Positions 1 through 12,359 of a DNA stretch of 64,000 nt are shown here, one piece after another. Below the pieces are notes generated by a model. The model had not been told where the DNA came from. It ran no database searches and saw only the letters and a program-made list of their open reading frames with translations. The translations under genes and the position numbers were made by a program. Numbering within the stretch: position 1 is the stretch's first letter; every line of letters starts with the position of its first letter. Source of the DNA: Alitta virens (taxonomy: Eukaryota > Annelida > Polychaeta > Phyllodocida > Nereididae); NCBI GenBank assembly GCA_932294295.1, contig OW028579.1:5974370-6038369 (forward strand). Direction: 5' to 3'.

Positions 1-945
1 ACTCACTGTTTGCTAAAAAACTCATGACTCCAGTGCATTTATCAGTCTAATGGTTCCTCTTCGATAGCCCTACATGATCTCCTTAAGACACTCCGTATCA
101 TCACTCATCAATATTTTTGCCTGCTTTGAATGAGAACTTTGATAACTGGTATCATTCGTATCATCACAGAGAATGATTTCTCTATGGTATCATTTTAACC
201 ATTTTTACTTCCAATTAAGTGGGTGGGCCAAGATGAATCCCATGTATGCTTATATATATGCTATATAGATCCAACATCAGTTAAACGACGACAAAAAGCA
301 GCCAAAATTGAAACGATGCTGACCCAATCTATCGTGCTAACTGAGCCTGATTTAATTTGTGCTATGAAAAGTTTCCAGTTCATGCAAGATTTAATAATAG
401 AAAAAATAAGTCATTTAAATTACATTTTCTGTTAGCTTTGGTTAACGTTGTGCAAAAATTCAACTTTGGCGATTTCGACATTTAGCAAAGTTTACTGGAC
501 TGGTAAGGACCAATTTTCTAGAATATTTCACCTTTAGTTGCACGAACCACGTAGTCACTAGAGACTCCAATCACTCCATGCCCGAACACACATAATAAAT
601 TTTATGCAAAAGAACCAATAGGGAAACTAAATAGTCTCATCTGACTGACTATTCACGTATGAACAAACTTTCCACGATATCGTTCTTGGCAGGTCACTTT
701 ACCCCAAAGGAGGTAATTTCTTCCTTGCCTCATGTTCACGATCTGAATTGTCAAAAATGACTGGTATGTGACTTCTGGTAGAGCCTGAGTGCCAAAAAAT
801 ATGACAAAATTTTGAGAAAATATCAATTGTGAGGTGTGTGTTTAGAATCAGTAGTTATATGTGTCTTGTCAAATTGCCTAAAATGGAATGCAAGGAACTA
901 GTATGACCGGGATATGTTACCGTTACTTATTACTTATGTATATCC
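1..945. other. no recognisable feature
   Basis: AT-rich sequence with only short open frames, no similarity to a protein family that I can see, and no clear tandem or inverted structure. Confidence 0.5.
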
Positions 946-1039
946 CAGATAGCATTCCAAATCAAGCCAGCGTCGGTACAACATCGTTTTGACATCGCCG
1001 ACATCGCGCTGACGTTGATCCAACTTGGAATGCTATCTG
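946..1039. repeat. short palindromic MITE-like element
   Basis: A perfect 15-bp inverted repeat (CAGATAGCATTCCAA at 946-960, its complement at 1025-1039) encloses about 64 bp rich in GACATCG/CGACATCG-like words. This form (short termini, CG-rich core) is typical of small non-autonomous DNA elements. No target duplication is clear. Confidence 0.55.
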
Positions 1040-1271
1040 TTCACCTGATTGCCTCTACTAAGATATTATTTGAATAAGTTCACTTTTTTTTTGTTGCAAT
1101 AAATTCGCTAATCAATTGGTAATATTAACCACAGCTATCACCTCGCAAAGTCCCTATAAGTAACCATGATAACCAGACCTACTATTAGTTTGAAATATGT
1201 CCCGTTAAGTGGACCAACTTTAAATAAAACATGTCTTGATCACCCACGCTTATATCAAACAAATTTATTCA

Positions 1272-1820
1272 CGGTTGAATATCTGAACATCTTTGTAGAC
1301 CATGATGCTTTCCAAATAATTTCAACTCCATGCCAAAGTATTTTTTTTTATTCTTTTTATGTAACATGTTATTGTGCTATTTGCATTAATTTGCATTATT
1401 TATTTATTTTTTGTTAACCTTGAAATTATTGTCCCATTCAAATCCTCTTCGTTTCAGACATATGATTGTTCAGCTAATTTCCATCCAAAATATTGTTTAA
1501 AATCAGCCAAGATATTGTTTGTCTTTAGACAATGGTTGTTTAGTTCAAACAATGATTTTGGTAAGCTTACACAATTAAATTTCTATGATTTGGGATGGAC
1601 ACAAGCTAAACAATCATTTTTCTAAACAGACAATCATTTCTAAGAGTGGCAGTATATTTGCACCAAGTTATACAAAAAATTAATAAATAATACAAATTAA
1701 TGCAAATAGCACAAGATAACATGTTACATAAAAAGAATAAAAAAAAATACTTTGGCATGGAGTTGAAATTATTTGTAAGCATCATGGTCTACAAAGATGT
1801 TCAGATATTCAACCGTGAAA
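1272..1820. repeat. long inverted-repeat (hairpin) element
   Basis: The stretch 1272-1410 recurs in inverted orientation at about 1677-1820 (CGGTTGAATATCTGAACATC at one end, its complement at the other), with a spacer of about 265 bp. The arms differ at only scattered positions over about 140 bp. A foldback-type non-autonomous transposon is the likeliest explanation. The short open frames that cross the arms are by-products of the repeat. Confidence 0.65.
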
Positions 1821-2159
1821 AAACCAGGGTGCAAAAAAAAGGTTTGGCAAGTACAGTTCGCATTTCAACTTTTTTTTTCTGTTTGTGTACTTGTGTCTGT
1901 CATCTTGCCAAGAAGAGAAAGCAAAGGGTGCAAATCAGGGTAAGAGTGACCCCTGGAATTTGAGTTATGCAGATTTTCCATCCTGTATGAGGCATTACCT
2001 TTTCTCTCCTAATTTTGGCCCTGAAGGTATAAGAATAAGGAAGTAAAGAAGAAGAGTGCCTGGATATCAGTGGAATGGTCCCTCGATGGTATGCCTCTTT
2101 GATGGTATGCTTCTTTTATTATATACACTTATAATTTTTTTTTATTAATTGTTTTTTTC
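1821..2159. other. no recognisable feature
   Basis: AT-rich sequence between two repeats with no convincing frame or motif. Confidence 0.5.
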
Positions 2160-3382
2160 ATACTCTGTACGAAGGGAAAAGTAATGAGAACTGGGCTAAC
2201 GAGAGAACCGGGCCACCCTCCCTAAACCTAAAAGTAAAATTGGTATTACCCTGAAATTGTGTAACATTACCCCTGAGTGATTATTAGTGCATGTCTGAAA
2301 GCAAGAAACCATTTGAAATATTTATTTTTCTGATAAAGTGAAATATTTGTTTTTTTTTGTGTCAGTGAGTAAAACTTCCTCTCTGTATGTTGTTCATTGA
2401 CAAAAACCAATAGACGATAAATTAAGAAAAAAACATATTTTTATAATCAGCATATAACCAGAGTACAATCACGTAACTGACATGTTGTTCTTGCCATGTG
2501 GAAAAATATAGTAGTCATTTCTTCAAGGCGACAGCTTTGGGGAGAACTGGGCCACCTCAGGTGGGGAGAACTGGCCCCCTGTCCTAGGCCTCCCTCTGTT
2601 ATAAAATACAGACAAAATATTTGATAAGGAAATTATAAACCACCTGGCATTAGACATTATGCTTAAAACCATAACTTATAATTAGAAAATGAAAGGAAAA
2701 CCATAATCTCAGCTATGTCACATAATAGTTGGCTAATGGAATACAATAAAAGTTGATTAACCCATGCTTGCACTTTCAGAGGTTAAATTATTCAAAACAT
2801 AAATCAGCAGGCATATTTCCCTTACATTAAATAATTCTTCAAGTATTTATATGACAGTAATTTACTGTTGTATGACAGCTAAAATTAAGATATAATAGGC
2901 CTACATGCCACATTTTTGGCAATTACATTAAAAAAAAAAGAAGTTAAATTTCCAATGGAGCTTTGATCAGACACAGAATTATGCTAAAATGAAGTTCAAA
3001 TATTAAATTAATGAATTTAACCATGAAATGCTGTATTCACACTAGTACATAAGTTTTAACGTGAAATTAATGTAATTTTCCAAAAAACAAAAATTTGGTA
3101 TTTTTAAAATTAGATTTTCATATTAAATATATTAATTTTTAAATGCGATCTTATGTTTGTTGATAATTTTTATGAAAACATCAATATGGAGAACTGGGCC
3201 AAATATAATTTTCTCTTTATACAAGAAATGGTTGAGAATTCTTTCAAAAATAGACTTAACATTATTAGAGGAATATTTATATTATAATTAAGAAAGGAAA
3301 AAAGTGATATTGCTGTATTATTTGAATTGGGAAAAATCAAAATGTGATAAGCGGCCCAGTTCTCCTTACTTTTCCGTACTCC
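2160..3382. mobile_element. non-autonomous DNA transposon with 'gagaactgggcc' termini
   Basis: The left end (about 2162-2200) and the right end (about 3350-3382) are imperfect inverted repeats sharing GTACG.A.GGAAAAGTAA followed by GAGAACTGGGC. The same GAGAACTGGGCC word recurs inside at about 2540-2575 and 3188. The interior is AT-rich and non-coding. Exact ends and a target duplication cannot be fixed by eye. Confidence 0.5.
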
Positions 3383-3439
3383 ATATTCTACACAAATATT
3401 TTTTATATCTTTGTTTGTTTGTTTTTTCGTTTTTTTTTT

Positions 3440-3613
3440 TTTTACTTTTCATTTTTGCACCAGGTGGCCTCCATAACAGCTATCTGGCTACGGAGGTCTC
3501 CTGACAAGACCCAATAATATTGTAAATTGTATAATGTGAATTGCATGAATGTGCTGAATGAATGCTGGGTGTGTGTTGTAAATGGGCTTGTGAATAATTT
3601 CAATTCAATTCAA
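3440..3613 (+). repeat. LINE-like 3' tail ending in (AATTC)n
   Basis: A non-coding stretch containing GGCTACGGAGGTCTCCTGAC ends in repeated CAATTCAATTCAATT, the kind of short-repeat tail that CR1/RTE-like LINEs leave. Related wording (TGTGGAGGCCCTCCTAACTTG) appears at about 4262-4285, and another CAATTCAA tail lies at about 21612-21623. Confidence 0.4.
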
Positions 3614-3689
3614 TTGTCCAGATAATACAAGAAGACTGTGATCATATATATATCTTATTTTATGTTATTGTAAATTATAACTCATTTTC

Positions 3690-3937
3690 ATTGTATCTTT
3701 ATTCATTTTTTTATCAATGTAGTCGGCTTAAATCATTCTTGCTTTTGTTTTATTGTTGGTTTTATTGTCCGACTGTAAATAAAGTTTTACTTACTTACTT
3801 TTACTTACTTACTTACTTACCTACTTACTTACTCACTTACTTACTTACCTACTTTCTTACCTACCGACTTACTTACCTACTTACCTACTTACTTACTCAC
3901 TCACTTACTTACTCACTTACTTACTTACCTACTTACC

Positions 3938-3975
<38 letters not shown>
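3690..3975 (+). repeat. LINE-tail-associated (TTAC)n microsatellite
   Basis: About 190 bp of TTAC/CTAC repeats (3785-3975) follow directly on ACTGTAAATAAAGTTTTAC, which looks like a retroposon 3' end with an AATAAA signal. The array probably grew from the short-repeat tail of the retroposon. The long Leu/Thr/Tyr-rich open frame over the array is an artefact. Confidence 0.7.
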
Positions 3976-3977
<2 letters not shown>

Positions 3978-4139
3978 GAGCTAGACTACTATCCAAAGTA
4001 CCGTTTAGCAGCCCACCGGGCCATGGATAGACGTCTATACATTTATTTAATTATACATGCATGGTGCATTGTGCACCCATGTGTAGCACACAGCTTTTTC
4101 TCAGCAATATCATGACTGTTTAGTAGCTAAGTTTCTCCG

Positions 4140-4245
4140 CTTCACCGCCAGTCCATCTTTATTTGTACAATAGATAATCAATCTTACCCTAGAGAGGCCC
4201 ACTCAGGTGCTGATGAGGCGTTAAACAATAACACTAACTAACTAA
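4140..4245 (+). repeat. retroposon 3' tail ending in (ACTA)n
   Basis: GATGAGGCGTTAAACAATAA followed by repeated ACTAACTAACTAAC has the form of a LINE/SINE 3' end with a tetranucleotide tail. No coding part is attached. Confidence 0.4.
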
Positions 4246-4310
4246 CTTGTAGCCCTGCTGCCTTGTGGAGGCCCTCCTAACTTGTAATAATAAAAATCAG
4301 AAACTGATGC

Positions 4311-5287
4311 TACCCAGTGAACCATTTGCACTTTAAAACGTTTTGAAGACGTCTCCTCCTAGTACGTGACCAAAACGTTTGCATCACCCAAAAAGTGTTA
4401 CAATTTTGAAACGTGTTAGTTTCCTATTTATTGCTCACGCGTTTAGAACTTCAATAAAACTGCCCAAAAATGACAGACATTTCTGGTAAGGACGTCCAGA
4501 AGACATACACGTGCCTCAGTATTAATATGTGGTCTAGACGTTCTTGTTTCAATTGCAGAACGTTTTAATCATGTGTCTGAAATGTTTTTGTTAGACTACC
4601 AGCACGTTTTCACAGCACGGCGGAATGTAAACATGGCAGGTGTCCCAAGAATGTTGTCACCCATGTAGGTGTTTCAGGAATGTTGTCACCATCGAAATTT
4701 CTATTAATATTAATAATTCTTTTTTATTGGACGGTTGTTGATCATTCCTGTCTAAATTGAGATCAAATAAAAAAAGATAATTTTCGGAAACAGTGTAAAC
4801 CGTGACCCATCGCTGTCATACGTCAGGTACTTTAGTCAACGTTATCATAGTGACAGCGGTGGGATAAAACAGCAACCTAAAATTCGGGAAAACTTATCAT
4901 AGAGGCTCTCACTTTGCTCAGCTGCTCAATCCTCGTGTCGTCTGGGCGTCTCTGTTAATCAAGGACCCGGATGTTTGTGACGTCACCAGTGATCAAAACG
5001 TTTTAATGACATAGCCAGCAGTTCATAATATAGAAATGGATGTAAGTAAGCTTGAAAGTACTACATCTCAACTAAGCGCTCAAAACGTGTGGTTTTATGT
5101 AGCTTATAAATGGTTTTGTCTTGGTCTATAGTAAATTTCCTGTCCTGACACTGGTGAGCACGTCATCTAGACATTGTCATGATGTCATATTGTCATCAAC
5201 ACCTCTCTAAACGTCTTACAAACGCTTTCGTCACCAAAACCCCCCATAAACGTCTCCATCACCAAAATGTAGACAGTTCACTGGGTA
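4311..5287. mobile_element. non-autonomous DNA transposon, TACCCAGTGAAC termini
   Basis: The left end TACCCAGTGAAC (4311-4322) is matched by its complement at 5276-5287. The subterminal sequences on both sides are rich in ACGTTT and GACGTCT words (AAAACGTTTTGAAGACGTC on the left, AGACGTTT in inverted sense on the right). Internal ACGTTTT motifs recur about every 100-200 bp. If the outer TA is the target duplication this would be a Tc1/mariner-type MITE, but the class is a guess. There is no coding capacity. Confidence 0.6.
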
Positions 5288-5677
5288 ACTGCCATCTAGC
5301 TACGGATGTCTACTGAAGCTATAACAAATTAAGGCACATGTTGTGACTTATACATATATATTGAAATATTATCACATCTCCCTAATGCAATACTCTGTGT
5401 AGACATGCTGGGCGACTTGCTAGATATGGGCACAATTGCTTGGTATTTGCTTACCCAGTTTGATTGGTCCCAGGGATCTGTGGACCCCAAAATCAGCGGT
5501 TATGTTTACGAAATGTTTCTATATTTAGTGCAGCAACGTGGCCTGCAGTGGCGGTTGAACGTTTTGAAGTGCTAATGCATCGCTTGCATTGGCTGACCTA
5601 CTTAGATGTCTAGTCACCTGTCTATTTACCGCTAGAGTGCGACGGTGAAAAAAACCACAGCATTGCCATAAAACTTA

Positions 5678-6346
5678 AGGGGGTTTCACACATAGCCGGA
5701 TCAAACGCCGGAGCGTCCCGGAGTAACATTTTATTACCTCCGGGGGGTTCCGGGATCAAAGAGCTGTTAAATGTCAACAAAAAATAAATGTTTGGCGATG
5801 TGTACACGATATCAATACGGTCTCAACAAGAAGCAACACGGCGCTAACACGACTGTCCCGTTTAGAGTGAGGAGTGAACCGGATTTTCACGATGCCTTCG
5901 CGGATATCACCGGTCTTTACACCGTGTTCATTCGTGTGGATCCGTTGTGGCTCCTTGTACTCTCCGGCGTTAATGGCGGCGAAATATTCATGCCCGGTTG
6001 ACGCCGGATGTAGCCGGAGACATGCCGGAGTCAATACGGAGATCGGCGGAGTCTACTGGGCGTCTACACGGGTCTACACGGATCTACACGGATCTACACG
6101 GATCTACACGGATCTACACGGATTAAATTACTCCGGGAACTCCGGCATGAAAAATTAAACATGTTTAATTTTTTCCCCCGGAGTCCCAAGGTGCTCCCGG
6201 AGCGCCCCGGACAATGACGGACAATGACGGACAATCCCGGACATGAACACGATGTCTATACGGCTTTCCCCGGAGTATGCGGGAGTATTCCGGAGTTGAC
6301 CTCCGTGACGCTCCGGCGTTTGATCCGGCTATGTGTGAAACCCCCT
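5678..6346. mobile_element. MITE with TTA target duplication
   Basis: Terminal inverted repeats of about 45 bp start AGGGGGTTTCACACATAGCC at 5678 and end with the complement at 6346. Both sides are flanked by TTA (5675-5677 and 6347-6349). A 3-bp TTA duplication is typical of PIF/Harbinger elements. The interior is GC-richer than its surroundings, rich in CCGGAG words, and holds two 10-bp-period arrays (see separate entry). Open frames that cross the element are not believable genes. Confidence 0.8.
6058..6242. repeat. two 10-bp-period minisatellites inside the TTA MITE
   Basis: Positions 6058-6123 hold about six copies of ATCTACACGG. Positions 6210-6242 hold three copies of ACAATGACGG and a variant. 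Both have the same 10-bp period. Confidence 0.85.
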
Positions 6347-6349
6347 TTA

Positions 6350-7239
6350 GCAAGGCACACGTGGTAGGGGCAGGGAGGAGTGTGGCTTGCTTCAGGAAGA
6401 TGGTTTGATAGAATATCTTCAAACTCGCTAGTCCTACGACTATGAATTCGGAATATGTTATGGAACATTTGTCGACTTTATGTGGGTTAAATTTCAAGTC
6501 TCTCAGAGACAAATAAAAATTAAAATCAGCGTGGTAAATGCCGAGGTTTAAAAATAACTTCGGATTTGCTGTTTTTTTTCCATTGTTTATTAACCAATAA
6601 TTACCAAAATCCAGAAACCTTTTATTTACTCGATCCAAATTCTTTTTAAACGGCGTAATTTTATATGCAAGTTTTATCAAAATTCAACCTCAAACATGGG
6701 GTACTGGTTAGGGTTAATATTTATGAAATCCACAGGATGGCAGGTTGCATGAAATTGAGAACAGAGAGGGTGACAAAGTGAAGTTGCTCACTTACTTTTA
6801 AACCTAAAATTATGCCAATTAGAAAGCACAAATTCGGTACTATTTGCGCGTAGATTGCTGTATCAATATCTTTTATATTCATGAAATAGGGCAAACCTTT
6901 TTATATTTGACGGTATTGTCATTTATTTTTCCTGACTAGCAACAGTGAGAAGCAATTGCTGAACCATATTTTCATTTAATTGCTCTTTTGCCAGAAAAGT
7001 CATTTACGTCATATATATGAATTATATTTACTATTTAAAAAAAATTGTTTGTTGCAAAATAAAAGTTATATATATATTTATTTATTTTGTATTCGCAGTA
7101 TTTTTCTAAAATCAAAAAATTCCCACGGATTTCTCACCTTATTTGAAGTGTTTTCCCACAATTATAATAAAAAAACGATACAGATAAAAGTGATTTTTTT
7201 TTTCTACAGAATAAAAAAAGAAAGGTAGATTGGCAGATA
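6350..7239. other. no recognisable feature
   Basis: AT-rich and non-coding. A minus-strand frame of 171 codons runs out of the neighbouring MITE into this stretch, but its C-terminal part is MITE sequence and no family is recognisable. Confidence 0.45.
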
Positions 7240-7460
7240 AACACTCACAGATAGGTAGACAGATATGTAGATGTGTAGATAGATTGATAGATGGATAGAT
7301 AGATAGATCTAGGTAGATGAATAGATAGATAGATCTAGATAGATAGATCTAGATAGATATAGAGATAAATAGATAGACAGACAGACAGATATATAGACAG
7401 ACAGATAGATAGACAGATAGATAGATAGATAGATAGATAGACAGATTGATAGATAGATAA
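7240..7460. repeat. (GATA)n/(GACA)n microsatellite
   Basis: About 220 bp of imperfect GATA repeats with GACA and TCTA variants. A similar but independent array lies at 48,861-49,172. Confidence 0.9.
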
Positions 7461-9048
7461 AAGTGGGGGAGCCAGTGCCTTTCTTTTTTAATAACTTAAT
7501 AGTGATGTAAGTTTGTCAGATCATCGAGACATTTGTCAGATTCAGGTTGTTGCGATGGTAACCCAGTGAAGATTTTTGTGGACTTAGATGGAATTGTAAA
7601 GTTATAATTTTAGTCCATGATTATGGCCTATGAATGAGATCTTATTTATTTCTGACCAGTTCTCAGCATGAAGGTTCATGGTTAATTTGACCCGCTAAAC
7701 CCTCTTTTTCTTGATGTGCCCATTAGAAAATATTGCACCGATTTCTCTTAGCTGGTTGTGTGACATGACACGAAATGCACCAAATGTTTTCATCAATTCT
7801 GGTGAAAGAAATAGTACATTAATAGTCGATTATGTTAAAAAAAAAAATCTGGGAAATGTTTTTCCTTTAGTTCAAACTTAAACCATATACCACGTAGGTA
7901 TACATGCACTTGAAGACTTCACATATCGTATTAATCATTAACTTTAATGGTCAAACATTAAGAATAAAAACTTAGGAGGATACAATAAAATGGTTAAATA
8001 ATGTTTAAGTATAATATTAATACCTATAGCATGACAGAGATCAAAGGTAACTTGGATATGTTATGAAAGAGCAACTAAACTTTGCACTTACATAGTCACG
8101 AACAGACAATGGGGTAGTTTATTTTCTTCATCTTCTTCTTCTTTTTTTTTCTTTTTTTTTTTAGGGCATAATTCTTCTTTTTCATACTGAATATCGTAGT
8201 ATATTCAGTTTAAAATATTTTTGAGAACCTATAAATCCACTTAGAAAACTTTATGGTTGAAAAAAAAAAGTGGTTTTTTGAACCCTTGTTCCAGTATGAC
8301 AAGTATGGCGGAGCATACGATGTGTGTATTTCAAAGAACCCCCAAGATGAGACAATGTTTACAATTTTGAAATCCAACCTCAGTTCACATCATTTTGCAA
8401 CTGAAGAACAAATAGCTATTTGCATGTAGACCATCCAAAATGGCGACCACCTGTGGTGATGGCAAACATTCTGTAGTGTGGTCCTGTTGTGTCAGGCATT
8501 TTCATTATTTGTGAAATTGAAATATCATCTCAGCAAATAAGAAAGAAAAGAAAGGGTAGAACATGCTAATATCTTGTGTTGCAATGTCTTCACTTGAGGT
8601 TCATGGAAATCAGGGGGGTCAATTCAGGGGGGATGTGTGGGATATATATACCCCCCCCCCCCCCAATTTTTGGGAAGGGGGAAATGATCAATGTAATCAC
8701 CCCCCCCCCCCCCCTGAAATTCACTCACAAATGAAAATTACACTCGTTAAACAGCTTTACACTTGATATCACATATCAGTACAAGTTTATAGTTTGGCAT
8801 CAATGATCCACCATTACTTTACCTCTTGACAGGTGTCTAAGCATCAACTGCGGCCACTTATACAAGCGACGGAAAGTCACAGTGGGATAGACAGAGTAGG
8901 CCTGCATCCCCCCCCCCCCCCACCTGTCAAGAGAAATTGACACCCCTGACAGAAATAATCTTTATCCTAATACTTGTATTAATTACTGTCTCCTATTGTA
9001 AGTTCACACCTAGTATCTTAATTTTTCAATTATACTGGGTCTGATGCT
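7461..9048. other. non-coding stretch with three poly-C runs
   Basis: No gene is visible. Runs of 13-15 C lie at 8651-8664, 8700-8714 and 8908-8921, with further GGGG words near 8610-8630. They could form G-quadruplexes on the minus strand. AAAATGGCGACC-type words near 8430 resemble YY1 sites but stand alone. Confidence 0.5.
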
Positions 9049-9297
9049 TAGTCAGCTCATATGACCAGCTGTAAGAGGCAGTCGTAATGATGAGATGATG
9101 AAGCTGGGAATCCAGACCATGTAACGTGCATACTTAATGATTTTCCCGTGCCTCAGCATAGACAAAAAGTACACGGCACCTCCAATTTAATGTCTGATGC
9201 GATCGACATTCTGTTGACTTATGAAGAGTGCTGAGGCTGGGAATCGAACCCCGTACCTTTCGCAGAGCTGGTCATCACTAGGCCATTGTAACCAACA
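9049..9297 (-). repeat. tRNA-derived SINE with conserved core
   Basis: On the minus strand a tRNA-like head (A-box-like TGGCCTAGTGATG, B-box GGTTCGATTCC at about 9240-9290) is followed by a body containing TCTATGCTGAGGCA and the tail ATCTCATCATTACG..TGCCTCT..CAGCTGGTCATATGAGCTGA. The core and tail recur at 22,300-22,345, 40,361-40,510 and 57,630-57,730, and on both sides of the Polinton at 49,260-49,305 and 63,536-63,625. The repetition plus the pol III boxes support a SINE. Confidence 0.8.
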
Positions 9298-9299
9298 AC

Positions 9300-11319
9300 A
9301 AAAAAGAGTGAAGTTCATCATGACTCATTTATATTTTTTCATTAAAACAAGGAAATAACCATCCTACAAGTATTTTTTTGATATGGAAATTTGTCATTGC
9401 AACATTCCTTGTGTAATAGCACATGCCTCAATCTAAGATCAAACACATCAGAGAGAAAAAGTTTTGAGGTAAAATGTCACTTTGTAACACGTTTTCAAAT
9501 TGACTTTGTCTGGAGGGATGTTTTAATTCATGCCCACATCTTTGCTTAGTGTAGGTGATGCAAATACTGTCTGGCTGACAACTTATATGTGGAACGAAAG
9601 AAAAAAATGGCAAAATCAGATTTTTATATTTTTTTTTAAATGGAGGTGTGGGAAAAGGTTCATGTCAGCAAAGAAATTGAATTCTCAAAGTAGGAAGAAA
9701 TGCCAACTAATGTGAGTTCACCCCCATTGAAGACTTATCTCACTTTATTTATAACTTATTTCAGTCCGAATAAATGTGGCTATGAAGAAAGTTATTAAAG
9801 GCACTAGCCTTCTACATCAGTTTAAACCCCAGAATTTTCACTTTTTTGAAGCTCAATCTCAGCTGCAGAGCATTCATGAGACTTTAAATTGTCATTGCTT
9901 TGCACCAGATAATTTATTGAGGCATGTGTGTGAGTTTACTAAACAAAAGAGTTAACCAAAGTTATGGTCCAAGCCATATCAGCTCATTATATGAGACCAG
10001 TAGCTGGGAAAATGCAAATAAATGCAATAAACACACGAAAACTTCACCTGACTGTAAATACCTAAAACTAGGAATTCCCCTTTGGCTTAACAGCACTCAA
10101 ATGACCCTAAACACTCACTTGTAACATGTTTAACCTTTATGACAGTGGGTCACTGACTCACTGACACCCATGTGCTAGCCAAACTAGTCCTGTTTGACTG
10201 GTAAATACGAGACCCTGCAACCATATGTTTACAAGAATTGTTTCTGTGTGACAAAATGGAGAATTCACAAGTCAGAGACATCAAGGAGTATACTCAGTGT
10301 TAGACAATCGTGATTATGGTTAAATGTATGCAACACTTGCCACAGCTTTAGAAGTATATTTACATGTGCCTCTAAATTTGAGGGATTTTTAATTCAGTGT
10401 AAATGTTTGCTTTCAAATTGCCAGTCTATCACCAGAAATTACAACCTACAAGAATTATGTGGCAGTCAATATTGCAGCAAATCACTGCAGCAAATATGTT
10501 TATGATTCATCCAAATCCAGTTGTGTCTTCAGGGACTATTCTCTAGAAATTGGCCACATTCCTCAGTTTGTACATGAATACATGATTGGTTTAGAATGTC
10601 TTAGTCTTTATTACATATTCAATAAATATATGTTTTGGAAATAATGACGATGGGTGACCTCAGAACTTTAAAGTTAATTTGAGACCACCAGTAACATGAA
10701 AACCATGGTGAGATGAAAAATTATGCAAAGCCCTCAGCGTGAAAAATAGTGTTTTCTTTCCAAAAGCAGTGGGTTGACGAGTATATGTACTGTCATATAT
10801 ATATATATATAGTGCCGTTGTATTACCTTCTAATTATGCGTACTCGCTCTCGTTCGGATTCCTAAGAATCGCCGCGCCGCCTAGCGAGTATGCTAATTAT
10901 GTGCCAGTCTTGATGATAAACAAGGTAAATGCTAATTCTCAACAGGTGGCAACACATGTCACTTACAGTGTGCCATCTAGCGGTAATAAATATTATGGAA
11001 TTCTGGGAAATTTTATTGCTATTGAGACAAGGCCGTCTGCATTGTGTGGAAGGAAATTGTCTACAAAATTGTAAAGAACACTTGTGAAGAAATGGGTCAG
11101 AAATTGTGGATTTCAACCTGATGCATAATGCCCTGAAGTGAAGCACCGCTAGGCCACGCATGGCTGTCTGCTAAATTTTTAGGCAAGTATGGCGCTAGAT
11201 CATGACATTCCATACCCTCTTTCAGGCTTCTCCACAGGAGAGGGTCCGACCAAATTCAGGGGAGCAAGAATGTTGGTGCAGGAGGGAGGAATTTGACTGT
11301 GTAGACATGTTAGTAAACA
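9300..11319. other. no recognisable gene
   Basis: Only short frames. A (TA)n run lies near 10,795-10,812. A small imperfect inverted repeat built on TAATTATGC and GCGAGTA flanks a CG-rich spacer at 10,829-10,902. Confidence 0.5.
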
Positions 11320-11320
11320 T

Positions 11321-12008
11321 GGAGAAATTAGAACAGGAGGGAACACTAAGGTACATCAAAGATAGTCACTGTCACGCAAGAAGCTGACCAAAGGAGCTGC
11401 CCTTAATTGTGCAACAATAAGCATGGAATATATGTATTAATCAGTTTTCATATTTATTTTCTATGATGCACATAATCTTGTTTTTCTGAGCAATAAAAAA
11501 AACACATACTGATAATAATATTAGGTGGACAAAACCTTGTGGATGATACATTAAATTTTAATTCACTCAGATGCATAGTTGTCAAGGTATTTCTATGTGC
11601 CAATAAAGTGTGTGGTGTTTATCTTAATATTTAGTAGACATGCCACAGCAAGCCGTGAAAATAGCTTACATCATTTTGTTGGCCAAAAGTTTTGCTTTCA
11701 TTTTAGCATAATTTGATTATGTTGGTATTTGTTGGTTTTCTAATAACGGCAATGTGAAAAAACACTGTCATCTTTACTCTTATAACCATATCTCTACTAA
11801 ACATATATTGATTTTCACGGGAGAAGTCTCCAATTGTAGACCACAAAACTGGATTTTACCATCCAGCGCGAAGTTGATTGTACATTAATTGTTTAATATG
11901 AGGATTTCAAAGTCAAACTCCACCTTAGACCTGTGAGGAAGTACAGACTTTCATTAGGGCATGGTCATGTTGCAAATTCCGAGTGTTCCCTCCTGTTCTA
12001 ATTCCTCC
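11321..12008. repeat. segment bounded by a 26-bp inverted repeat
   Basis: GGAGAAATTAGAACAGGAGG and six more bases at 11321-11346 match, inverted, 11983-12008 with one mismatch. The interior is non-coding. It may be a small DNA element, but no target duplication is clear. Confidence 0.45.
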
Positions 12009-12080
12009 AAGGTATTAATCATAATACAATACAATGTTTCAAGTCCTTTCACTTGATAAAGTTATACACTGCCAGATCAT

Positions 12081-12340
12081 CAAAGAACTGCTTTGTTCAC
12101 CATCAAAGTTAAACATAACAGGCGCAGCAGCATGTATTCATTTCTGTCAGACCCCTCATCTTTCAGACTCCACCTGAGGGTCTGCATTCAGACTGGCTTG
12201 TGAATAAACCGTCAAGAATTGTCAAAGAACTGCATTGTTCACCGTCAAGTTAAACATAAAAGGCGCAGCTGAGTGTATTCATTTCAGTCAGACCCCTCGT
12301 CGTGCAGACTTTACCCGAGGGTCAGACTGGCTTGTGAGAA
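12081..12340. repeat. direct duplication, period about 142 bp
   Basis: CAAAGAACTGC at 12081 and 12223 begin two copies of a segment of about 120-140 bp (shared words GTTAAACATAA, AGGCGCAGC, TCAGACCCCTC, GACTGGCTTGTGA) lying immediately before the palindromic array. The period is close to the 143-bp higher-order period inside that array. Confidence 0.75.
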
Positions 12341-12359
12341 AACTGTGCCCTGTTTTCTG

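Noticed and set aside
3691..3984. 97-codon plus-strand frame rich in Leu/Thr/Tyr
   Set aside because: Entirely produced by the (TTAC)n microsatellite.
6165..6680. 171-codon minus-strand frame
   Set aside because: Its C-terminal third is TTA-MITE sequence, no domain is recognisable and the rest is AT-rich non-coding DNA.
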